From DATGZX01 sp035296965 (GTDB lineage Bacteria > Planctomycetota > Planctomycetia > Gemmatales > Gemmataceae), in contig DATGZX010000010.1 of NCBI GenBank assembly GCA_035296965.1, positions 1-64,000 of the forward strand: a DNA stretch of 64,000 nucleotides, given 5' to 3'. This document shows positions 34,295 to 44,500 of this stretch, in pieces (the first letter of the stretch is position 1; the number at the start of each line of letters is the position of its first letter). Both the position numbers and the translations under genes were made by a program. Below the pieces are notes generated by a model. The model did no database searches. It saw nothing but the letters and a program-made list of their open reading frames with translations, and had not been told where the DNA came from.

Positions 34295-34924
34295 TCAGCG
34301 CGAATCCGCGAAATCCGCATTGGACGTTTCACCCTCGCCTGCTGGCGTGACTTTCTTTTTTGCAAGATAGACGAGCGCAATAAAATCATAGAGCGCATGC
34401 ACTACGATGGGCACGCCCAGATTGCCCGTCGTCACCCACAACCAGCCCAGATAGAACCCGATCACCCCGGCGACGAGCGCATACGTTGGAGTGATCAGGT
34501 GACAGAGCCCGAACAGTATGCTGGCGGCAAGCATTCCGATCCACGGGCCTAGCCAACCACCAAGAACATTCTGAAGCACGCCGCGGAACAGCACTTCCTC
34601 ACCGACGCCGGCCAAGATGGAGATCGCGGCAAGGTCGTACCATGCGCAAGGCCGAAAGAGAGGCCGCACGACTTCCTCGCAGAATGCCTTGATGCCTGCG
34701 AGCGGCTTGACGGGCCAGTTCAAGCACCCAAAAAAGACCAGCAAGAGCGGCAACGTGGCCGGGGCTGCCCAAAGCAATTCGTGGGGTTCTCGGAACATTT
34801 CTTGCCCAAGGCGCAAGTCTAGCCAAACGCTGAGGAACAGACCCAAAGCGCAAATACCGCCCTCGCACCCAACTGCAAGGAAGACGATTCTCACTCGTGC
34901 GCTGTTGCTCGCATCATCGCTCAT
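34295..34924 (-). CDS. CPBP-family intramembrane metalloprotease (CAAX/Abi type)
   Basis: 209 residues, about six membrane helices. The conserved motifs are EEVLFRG (motif 1), FGLCHLITP (motif 2) and VPIVVHALYDF (motif 3), whose Glu/His residues bind zinc in this family. Members process prenylated or bacteriocin-related substrates or act in protein maturation. ATG 34924 is preferred over a start 11 codons earlier. Substrate unknown. Confidence 0.88.
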   Translation of the reverse strand: MSDDASNSARVRIVFLAVGCEGGICALGLFLSVWLDLRLGQEMFREPHELLWAAPATLPLLLVFFGCLNWPVKPLAGIKAFCEEVVRPLFRPCAWYDLAAISILAGVGEEVLFRGVLQNVLGGWLGPWIGMLAASILFGLCHLITPTYALVAGVIGFYLGWLWVTTGNLGVPIVVHALYDFIALVYLAKKKVTPAGEGETSNADFADSR

Positions 34925-35046
34925 GTCCAATCCCACACGCTGGCTCACCCACTCCAAACGCTGCGTCCGGCTTCGCCTCGACCTTCGACAGAGAATAAAA
35001 GGGGACGGGGACAGTTTACTGGGCCGGCGGGCCAGCAGCGAAGCGC

Positions 35047-35805
35047 AAAAGGGGACGCGGACCGTTTACGGCTTCGCCTTGCGCTTGGGCGGGCGACCGG
35101 GTGGACGCATCGTGTGGTCCAAGCCTAACTGCTCCACCGTGCGACGTTGCCACTCTTGGGTGCCCAAGGGCTGGCCACGCGCGACACTGCGGCGGACGGC
35201 CTCCCATTCTCCTGCTGTCTCCACCCGGTTGACATATTCCCGCCAGCGCCGAGGGCGACGCACCGGCCCGGGATGCAACTCAATCGGCGGTTCCAGGCTT
35301 CGCGAGCGCGGGGCCAAACTCGACCACTCCCAGTCTTCGGCGTGCTTCACCAGGCCGGCCCGCAAAGGATTGCGTTCGACATAGCGGAGCACGGTCAGCA
35401 AATGCTCATCTTCTTGGATGGCAAAAGCCTTGAATCGGCCCTGGTAGAGGTGACCCGTGCCGGTGGTGTGGTAATGAGCGTGCCAGCGCTGCGTGTGCGT
35501 ATGAGTGAGCCAGCGCAGAAAGTCGGTCAACTGCCCATCAAGCTCCGGCCAGAGCACGAAATGCCAATGGTTGGGCATGACACAGTAGGCCAGCAAACGG
35601 ATGGGATGCCGCGCCAAGGCTTCGGTCAGCACGCGCTCGAACGCCTCGTAATCGCCGGGCTTTTGGAAGAGAGGCAGCCGGGCCACAGCCCGATTGAGGG
35701 CATGGTAAACATAACCGCCCGGAGCGCTACGAGCATGACGCGGCATGCGGCCACTCTAGCCGGCCGGCGTGGGCTGTCAAGGCGAAACGGTCCGCGTCCC
35801 CTTTT
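35047..35805 (-). mobile_element. Intact RAYT element with 21-base terminal inverted repeats
   Basis: AAAAGGGGACGCGGACCGTT(T) at 35047-35067 has its exact reverse complement at 35785-35805, enclosing the transposase gene; the transposase stop codon lies within the left repeat. A similar but not identical extra copy (AAAAGGGGACGGGGACAGTT) is at 34997-35016. This arrangement is typical of REP-associated tyrosine transposases and the palindromes they mobilise. Confidence 0.8.
35066..35746 (-). CDS. REP-associated tyrosine transposase (RAYT, Y1/IS200-like)
   Basis: 226 residues, apparently intact. MPRHARSAPGGYVYHALNR is the usual RAYT start, YCVMPNHWHFVLWP holds the HUH metal-binding pair, and GHLYQGRFKAF and YVERNPLRAGLV belong to the conserved C-terminal part with the likely catalytic tyrosine. 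RAYTs cut and move REP palindromes as single-stranded DNA and are usually single-copy domesticated genes. Remnants of related genes are at 46205-46690. Confidence 0.92.
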   Translation of the reverse strand: MPRHARSAPGGYVYHALNRAVARLPLFQKPGDYEAFERVLTEALARHPIRLLAYCVMPNHWHFVLWPELDGQLTDFLRWLTHTHTQRWHAHYHTTGTGHLYQGRFKAFAIQEDEHLLTVLRYVERNPLRAGLVKHAEDWEWSSLAPRSRSLEPPIELHPGPVRRPRRWREYVNRVETAGEWEAVRRSVARGQPLGTQEWQRRTVEQLGLDHTMRPPGRPPKRKAKP

Positions 35806-36315
35806 TTCTGATTTCATCAAAGAGAATTTATTACTTGACGCGACCATTCGCACCTGTTTAAGTTCGCCAAATAAGGCGTGGCGCACGCGCCTTTTCGATA
35901 CGGATCGCCAACGGCTAACGTCGTCGTTAACGCCTGGTCGCCGTGTCGTCTAGCACACATCCTTTTGCCGCACGACGAACCCTTGTAGGTTCGGTTAACT
36001 TTGCGGATGCGTCGCAAGAAGTGACTTCTCTCCTTGCCTCATCAGGGTCTTTGTTTATGACGTGCAAGGTAAGTGAACCGATCGCACCTGCCACGCAGCC
36101 GACGGAACCTCTGCATGGCCCGTCGCCGGACCTGGACCGCTCCAGCATAGCGGCTCTCCTGCCGCTGCGGGCCGGCCACACGGCGAACTACCGACGGCGA
36201 CGAAATAGCCGCAAACCAAAATTGTTTTCGCCCTGACACGTTCTTGCCTATTCATCGGACGGCGCAAGAGAGGCCGCAGTTTTTTTGGACGCATTGCACA
36301 GAGGTTGTTCCCTCG
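35806..36315. other. Intergenic region, no supported gene
   Basis: About 510 bases between the RAYT element and the second sulfotransferase gene. It contains no recognisable product and is the probable promoter region of the 36316 gene. Confidence 0.4.
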
Positions 36316-38493
36316 ATGCACGACATACTGACGACCGCTATAGAATTACATCAATCCGGGCAGTTGGGGCCAGCCGCGCAGTTGTATCAGAAAATCCTGG
36401 TCCAAGAACAGGACAACGCCGCTGCGCTGCACCTGCTCGGCGTGCTGCACGATCAGCAAGGGCAGCATGCTCGCGCCGTGGAGGAGATCGGCCGGGCCGT
36501 GGCCCTGCGGCCCAACGTCCCGGCCTTTCACGCCAACCTGGCTGAGGCCTACCGGTCGCTGGGCCAGTTCGACCGCGCGGCGGGCTGTTGCCGCACTGCC
36601 TTGCGCCTGTGGCCGGACTATCCCGAGGCCCACTGCAACCTTGGCCTCGCCCTGCAAGGTCTTGGCCGCCACGCCGAGGCCGCCGAGCAGTTCCATCGCG
36701 CCTTGCGGCTTCGGCCCGACTTTGCAGCTGCCCATAACAACCTCGGGATCACCCTGCGCGAGCTGTCCCAGTTTGATGATGCGCTTGACCACTTCCGTCG
36801 CGCCGTCGAATTGGCCCCCGACTACCCCCCGGCCCGCACCAACCTCGGCCAGGTCCTTCTCGACCGCAGCCTGCCGGAAGAGGCCCTGCCGCACTGCCAG
36901 GAGGCCGTTCGCTTGCAGCCCGACCTGGCCCCCGCGCACCACAATCTGGGCAATGTCCTGCGCGCCCTCGGCCGCCTGGTTGATGCCCGCTCTGCCTACC
37001 TGGAGGCAATCCGGCTGGACGCGAACCTGGCCATTTCCCACGCCCATCTAGGCCTCGTTTTGCAGCAAGACGGCCAGCTCGGCGATGCGCTGATCTGGCT
37101 GAAGCAGGCGGTTGAACTAGAGCCAAGTAACCCTGGTTTCTGGGAATATCTGGCAGAACTGCACATGGAGCTGGAGGAGTTTGCGGAGGCCATTCCTTGC
37201 TGGGAGCGAGCCCTGGCCCTGGAACCGGAGCGCCCATCCGCGCACAGCGGGCTCGGCTGGGCGCTCCACGAAGAGGGGCGGCCGGCCGAAGCGGGTGAGC
37301 ACTATCGAACCGCGCTGCGATTGCGGCCCGATTTCGCGGCGGCCCGCATGAGCCTGGGTGGACTGCACGAGGAGATTGGTGAGTTGGCCGAGGCCGAGAC
37401 AGCCTTTCGGGAAGCTCTGGACATGCAGCCGACTTTTGCCCTGCCGCACGCCCGTCTGGCGACGCTATTGCGCGGCAAACTCTCGGAAGCTGACCTATCC
37501 GCGCTAGAGGGACGTCTCGCCGATCCGCAGCTGGCAGACGGTCCCCGCGCCCGGCTGCTATTCGCCCTTGGCCACGTGCTCGACGGTCGCGGTGAATTCG
37601 CCCGCGCGGCCGACTGCCTGCAGCTTGCCAACGCCCTGACTCTAGAATTGGCCCGCAAGCAGAAACGCGAGTACGTCCAGGTCGAGCACGAGCGCTTCGT
37701 GGATAAGCTGCTATTGGCCTTCGGGCCGGAGTTCTTCACACGCGCACTTGGCGCCGGACTACACACACGTCGGCCGGTGTTCGTCTTCGGCCTCCCCCGC
37801 TCAGGCACGACGCTGATCGAACAGGTGCTGGCCAGCCACTCACAAGTCTTCGGCGCCGGCGAGCTGCGCCTGGCTCGTCAAACGTTCGAAGCGATTCCAT
37901 CGATCCTGGGCGGCTCCGACGCACCATTGGTCTGCGTACCCAATCTGGATCACGCCGCCATCAGTCGCCTGGCCGAGCAGTACCTGAAGGGGCTGCGAGC
38001 CCTGGACTGCAAGCCTGTCGAGCGCGTCGTGGATAAAATGCCCGATAACTACATGTACCTGGGTTTATTGGCTGCCCTTTTTCCGCAGGCAACATTCATT
38101 CACTGCCGCCGCGATCTGCGCGACGTGGCCGTATCGTGCTGGATGACCGACTTCCGCAGCATCCGCTGGGCCAACGACCCGGAGCACATCGCCTCGCGTT
38201 TTCGGCAATACCGCCGGCTGATGGAGCACTGGCAGACGGTGTTGCCGGCGCCGGTGCATGAAGTCGTTTACGAACAGCTGATCGACGACTTCGAGACCGA
38301 GGCCCGGGGCTTGCTGGCAGCGTGCGGCCTGGAATGGGAGCCAGCTTGCGGGCGCTTCCATGAAACGGCTCGGCCGGTGCGAACGGCCAGCGTGACGCAA
38401 GTCCGCCAGCCGCTCTATCGCCAGGGGCTGGCACGCTGGAAACACTACGAAGTGACCCTCGCTGACCTGTTCGCCCGCTTGCCCGTTGGTTGA
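36316..38493 (+). CDS. TPR-repeat sulfotransferase (copy 2)
   Basis: 725 residues from ATG 36316, paralogous over its full length to the protein at 3106. About twelve TPR units occupy residues 1-~450 (FHANLAEAYRSLGQFDRA, AHNNLGITLRELSQFDDAL). The sulfotransferase part has the phosphosulfate loop GLPRSGTT at 492-499 and CRRDLRDVAVSCWMTDF further on, with conserved KMPDNYMYL between. Unlike copy 1 it ends normally (LADLFARLPVG). A giant secreted protein gene follows 98 bases downstream, as in copy 1. Substrate unknown; cytosolic PAPS-dependent activity is expected. Confidence 0.88.
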   Translation: MHDILTTAIELHQSGQLGPAAQLYQKILVQEQDNAAALHLLGVLHDQQGQHARAVEEIGRAVALRPNVPAFHANLAEAYRSLGQFDRAAGCCRTALRLWPDYPEAHCNLGLALQGLGRHAEAAEQFHRALRLRPDFAAAHNNLGITLRELSQFDDALDHFRRAVELAPDYPPARTNLGQVLLDRSLPEEALPHCQEAVRLQPDLAPAHHNLGNVLRALGRLVDARSAYLEAIRLDANLAISHAHLGLVLQQDGQLGDALIWLKQAVELEPSNPGFWEYLAELHMELEEFAEAIPCWERALALEPERPSAHSGLGWALHEEGRPAEAGEHYRTALRLRPDFAAARMSLGGLHEEIGELAEAETAFREALDMQPTFALPHARLATLLRGKLSEADLSALEGRLADPQLADGPRARLLFALGHVLDGRGEFARAADCLQLANALTLELARKQKREYVQVEHERFVDKLLLAFGPEFFTRALGAGLHTRRPVFVFGLPRSGTTLIEQVLASHSQVFGAGELRLARQTFEAIPSILGGSDAPLVCVPNLDHAAISRLAEQYLKGLRALDCKPVERVVDKMPDNYMYLGLLAALFPQATFIHCRRDLRDVAVSCWMTDFRSIRWANDPEHIASRFRQYRRLMEHWQTVLPAPVHEVVYEQLIDDFETEARGLLAACGLEWEPACGRFHETARPVRTASVTQVRQPLYRQGLARWKHYEVTLADLFARLPVG

Positions 38494-38591
38494 CCTTACG
38501 GCCGCGCCATCGAAATGCGAACTTGGCCTGACGGAGAGGATTGACTTCCCCCTAACCGCGTGTGTTCCCCAGAGCGCTCTGGAGTTTTGCC

Positions 38592-41500
38592 ATGGTGTCC
38601 CGGCTCCGCCTGTCCTGGCTCAGACAGCTTTATCACTCTTCCTTGTTTGGTCGCTGCCGACCGATCCGATCCCGCTTGCCACGCCCGCGTGGACCTATTG
38701 TGGAACTATTGGAAGATCGCTTTTTGCCCAGCGTCGACCTCAACCTCATGGAGTTCCATGATCCCAGCCGCATCCCGGCCGGTTTGAAAGCAAGCCGATT
38801 GGGAATCCTTCCCATGGACAACGGCTTGCAGTTTCCGGTCGGCTACCTCCCCACGGATATTCAGACGGGATATGGAATCAACAAGATCATCTTCGGCTCC
38901 GTCGTGGGCGACGGCACGGGGCAAACGATTGCGATCGTGGATGCTTATGACGACCCCGCCTTTGTCAACAGCACGGCTGCCGGATTCGCCACCAGCGATC
39001 TCGCCCAGTTTGATGCCCAGGTTGGTATTTCCGATCCGCCCAGCTTCACAAAGGTAAACGAAGACGGGCAGACGAGCCCATTGCCGAAAACCGATCCGGC
39101 GGGCGCCGGAAACGCCAACGGCAACTGGGAGATCGAGGAGGCCCTTGATATTGAATGGGCGCATGGCATCGCCCCCGGGGCCAGTATCATTCTCGTTGAA
39201 GCTACGACGGATAGTAATGCCGACCTGTTCACCGCAGTGGCGACGGCCGCGGCTCTCCCCGGCGTCTCGGCGGTTTCCATGAGCTGGGGACTTAACGAAT
39301 TCAGTGGAGAGAACGCGCAGGACAGCACGTTCGTGACCCCGAGCGGTCACCAGGGCGTCACCTTCCTGGCGTCTTCGGGTGATTTCGGCGGCTTCGCGTA
39401 CGACAACACCACTGGCCAGCCGACCACAACTCCCGGCATCCTGTACCCGGCCGCCTCGCCCAATGTCGTCGCGGTTGGAGGGACTAGCCTCCAGCTCAAT
39501 GCCGACTCCACCTATTCAAGCGAGACCGCTTGGTCGGGGAGCGGCGGCGGAACCAGTCTCTACGAAACGCAGCCGACCTATCAGAAAGGCGCTCAGCAGA
39601 CCGGCTTCCGAACCACTCCCGACGTGGCGTTTGATGCCGACCCGAATACGGGTGTGGCGGTTTACGATTCGTACAATAACACCGATAACAGCGGCCCCTG
39701 GGTTGAGGTCGGGGGCACCAGCCTGTCGGCGCCCTCCTGGGCTGGCCTGATCGCGATTGCCAATCAAGGGCGCGTGCTCGCGGGGGGATCCACCCTCGAC
39801 GGTCCGAGCCAGACGCTGCCGGCTCTCTACGCCATCCCAGCCACCGACTTCAATGACATCACCAGCGGCAGCAACGGCGTCTTCAGCGCGGGAATTGGTT
39901 ACGACGAAGTAACCGGCTTGGGTTCGCCCAATGCCCCAGGCCTGGAGGCTGCCCTATCCACGTTTGGCACGGCCACTCATATGGGGGTCACGTCTCAGCC
40001 GCCCAGCAACGTCATTGTCGGCGACAGATTCGGTATTGTCGTCGAGGCCGAGGATCCCCAGGGCGGCCTGGACCCGGCTTTTAATGGCACATTGACGATC
40101 TCGTTGGATACCAATCACCCGGGCACGACTCTCGGGGGAACCCTCACCGCCACCGCCTCTGACGGCGTGGCTGTCTTCGATGGCCTGACTCTCAATCAGG
40201 CGGGCACTGGATTCACGCTGCAGATCACCAGCTCGAAGTTTCCCTCGATCACGACCAGTTCCTTTAGCGCGATCCCAGACCCTACACCCTGGCAGGGCAC
40301 GTTTTACCCAGTGCCGACTGACGCGAGTCTGCGCACCGCCATTGCGCTGGCCGATAGCAACGCCAGCGCGTTCAACACCATCATCCTATCGTCTTCCACC
40401 TATCTTCTTTCCGACATGACCGCCGGCGGGCTCGTTATCGGAAATACTTCTTCCCTGCCAAGCAAGACGTTGACGATCACCGGACAGGGACAAACCAGCT
40501 CGATTATCGGATCGGTCTTCAACTGGCATAGTCGGATCTTCGAGATCGAGGGTTCTGGTGGGCAATCACTGAATGTCATTTTGCAAGACCTGACCATCGA
40601 GGGAGGTAACGCTCTGAACGGCGGCGTTCTGGGCGGATCCAACGCTTTGGGCGGCGGTCTGCTGATCGATGATGCCAACGTTACGTTGACGAATGACGCG
40701 GTGCAAAACAATGTTGCGCAGGGCGCGCCGGGGGCAGCCGGAGCGGCCGGAGCGATCGGTGCAGCCGGGGGCGCCGGCGGCAATGCCGACAACGCCAGCG
40801 GCGGCGGCATTTACCTCGCCAGCGGTACGCTCTCCCTGTTCACCGACACCATCAGTGGCAATGCCGCGCGGGGCGGCATGGGCGGCATGGGCGGCATGGG
40901 TGGGGGCCAGGGCGCCAAGTCCGCACCGGCGGTCACGCCGGGTCCGGGTGGTCCGGGCGGCAATGGTGGTTCAGGGGCCGGAGGTGGCATCTATGCGGCG
41001 GGCGGAACGGTGCTGCTGCAAAATGATACCTTCCGCTCCAACCAGGCCGTTGGAGGGCCAGGCGGCACTGGGGGTACAGGCGGAAGCGGGGGACATGGCA
41101 AGGACAGCCCTCCAGTACCCGGCAAGCCTGGTGCCATTGGAGGCGCCGGAGGGCGTGGGGGAGCGGCATACGGTGGCGCGATCTATCTCGCCGGTGGAAG
41201 CCTCACCTTGACCGGAACCACCTTGCAGAAAAACTCCGCGCTGGGTGGTCCCGGCGGGCAGGGGGGAGTCGGTGGGGCTGGGACTGCTCTGGTTAGCATC
41301 ACGGGAATCTTCGGAGGTACCGGATCGACGTTAAATCTCGGGGGTTTCACAGGATTTTCCGGCGGAGGCGGCCCCGGAGGCAGCGGTGGACCAGGTGGCA
41401 TGGGAGGCGCGGGATCTGGAGGCGGGATTTACGTCTCGAGCGGCAGCCTTACGTTGGTCAACGCCACTCTCGCTGGCAACCTGGCGACTGGAGGGCAGGG

Positions 41501-44500
41501 CGGCTTGGGAGGCCGCGGCGGCAGTGGCGGGTTTGGAGCAGGCACGCTGACTTTTGGTCTTCCTGTCGGCAAAACTGCTGGTAATGGCGGCACAGGCGGT
41601 GCGGGAGGGTCGGGCCACGGGGGTGGAATCCTGGTGGCTGGTGGAACAGTCGTCCTGTCCGCCGACACATTGAATGCCAACATCGCTGCGGGAGGACAGG
41701 GGGGCAAGGGCGGACCTGGCGGCGAGGGTCCCATTGCCGCACTGGGAACTGGGAGTCTTGGCCTTGGCACCAGCCTCACTGGGGGAACGGGGTTAGGCGG
41801 CGGTACTGCAAACGGCGGCAACAGCGCTGGGGCAGGTGGCAACGGCGGCAATGGAGGGACTGGCAACGGAGGCGGCATTTATATCTCCGGCGGGGCCCTC
41901 ACGTTGACCAACGCCACCGTTGCCGGCAACACTGCCGCCGCCGGGGCGATTGGAACAGGCGGCCAAGGTGGAAGGGCGGGGACCGGTGCCCTCACAGGCG
42001 GCCCAGGAATCGCGGGGATACCCGGTGATTCCTACGGAGGCGGTGTCTATGTCAACGGTGGCACGGTCACCCTCAACAACTCAACGGTTGCCCTCAACAT
42101 TCAGAATGGCGTCGGCTCTGGAGGCGGAGCTGTCGTCCAGTCCCCGGGGGCGGTCACCGCTGTGAGCACGCTCTTCGCCGATAACGGTCCGGTCAATTTC
42201 TCCGGTACAATCACCGCGACCGACTCGCTCTTCCAGACCGCACCGATCAATGGCACGCTTTCCGGATCGGGCAACGTCGTCGGAATGGATCCGTTGCTCG
42301 CCGCCAATGGACTCCAGAACAACGGCGGCCCCACGCAGACCATCGTGCTGCAGGCGCTGAGCCCTGCCATCGGTAAGGGGGCTGACCCGGAGAATCTGTT
42401 CGCCGATCAACGCGGCTACGGCCCGCGCACCGGATCTGGCGGCACCGACATCGGCGCCTACCAGGCCAATGCGCAAACCGACACGCAGGCCCCCACCGCC
42501 ACGTTGCAGGCGAACCCGGTGACAGATGGCAGTGCCACTTCCTACACGTTCACGATCACCTATTCGGACAATGTAGCCGTGGCGGCCACGACTCTGTCCG
42601 GCGCAGTTGTTCAAGTCCTTCCTCCCGGATCGGGAGCACCCATTCCCGCGACCGTCGAAAGCACGATGGCGGTTGGCGCGACCGATGGTCTCGGCAATGG
42701 CCCTTCCTTCATCGTGACTTACCAGATCACCCCCCCCGGGGGCGCCTGGACATCGGCCGATAATGGCAACTATACCGTCACTCTCGGGGGCGGTACGGTC
42801 ACCGACCTTGCCGGCAATCCCGTGGCAACGGGAACCTTGGGAACGTTTTCGGTCAGTGCCTCAACGACGAAGTTCGATGTGAGTGCTTCTTCTACTGCGA
42901 CGGCGGGAACTTCCTTCAGTATTACTGTGACCGCTGTGGATGGGAGCAACAATACACAGACCAACTACACCGGCACCGTGCAGTTCACCAGTTCCGATGG
43001 CAACGCGACCTTGCCCGCCAACTATACTTTCACCGCCGGCGATCACGGCGTGCATACATTCAGCGTGACGCTGAAGACGGCAGGTACTCAATCGATCACT
43101 GCGACCGACACGGTGACGAGCAGCATCACGGGCAGCCAAACGGGCATCACGGTAAACGCGGGGGCGCTGAGCGCGTTACAAGTGAGCGGTTTCCCCTCTC
43201 CGGTGACGGCGGGCACGGCAAGTACTTTCACGGTGAAGGCGGTGGATGCCTATGGAAACACTGTCACGAGTTATCGGGACGCCGTCACCTTCACGAGTGC
43301 CGATACCAAAGCATCCCTACCGTCCAACTATACGTTTACAAGTACCGACCAGGGCATACACACTTTTACGGCAACTCTGAAGACGGCCGGGACGAAGTCG
43401 ATCACCGCGACCGACCGCACGATCAGCAGCATCAAAGGCAGCGAATCCGGAATCCTGGTCAATCCGGGGATAGCGGTCGCGCTGACGGTGACAGTGTTCC
43501 CCAGTTCGACCACGGCTGGCGTCATCCATACGATTGGAGCCACGGCGGTGGACGCGTTCGGCAATGCCGCCACATCCTACCGCGGTACGATTCACTTCAC
43601 GAGTACGGACCCGCAAGCCGTCCTGCCGGCAAACTACACGTTTCTCGCCAGTGACGGCGGCGCGCATTCGTTCCAGGCGAGCACGACGCTAAAGACAGCC
43701 GGACTCCAGTCGATCACGGCGACCGACACGGTGACAAGCTCCATTACAGGTAGCGAGACCAAAATCAACGTGACTCCGGCCGCCGCTCACACGTTGACGG
43801 TCGCCGGCTTCCCGTCGCCTGCATTTGCTGGAATCTCTAGTACTTTCACGATCACCGCCAAAGATATCTACGGCAACACAGCTACCGGCTATACCGGTAC
43901 CGTCGCATTCACCAGCAGCGATCCTTTGGCCGTGCTGCCAGGGCATTCGACGTTGACCAGCGGTGTGGGCACCTTCAGCGCCACCCTTAATACTCTGGGT
44001 ACTCAGTCGATCACAGCCACGGATACGGTCACGAGCAGCATCAAAGGCTCGCAGACCGGAATTACAGTCACGTCGTCGGCGACGGTTGTCGCCAAGTTCC
44101 TGGTTACTGGCTTCGCGGCCTCCGTCACTGCCGGCAGCGCGGGCACAATCACAGTCACTGCCGAGAATCCATTTGGCCAAACAGTCACCAGTTACATAGG
44201 TTCGGTGCATTTCACGAGCAGCGACGGTCAAGCGGCGCTGCCGGCCAACTACACGTTTACCGCCGCTGATAACGGCGTGCATACCTTTAGCGTGACCTTA
44301 AAGACGGTCGGTACCCGGTCGGTCACGGCCACCGACGCGGTGACTGGAAGCATCACGGGCAGTCAAACGGGAATCACAGTGAACCCGGCCGCGGCAAGCA
44401 CATTTGTGGTGAGCGGCTTCCCGTCCTCGATGGTAGTTGGCGCGCCGGGCAACTTCACGGTGACGGCGAAGGATCCTTATAACAACACCGCCACTGGCTA

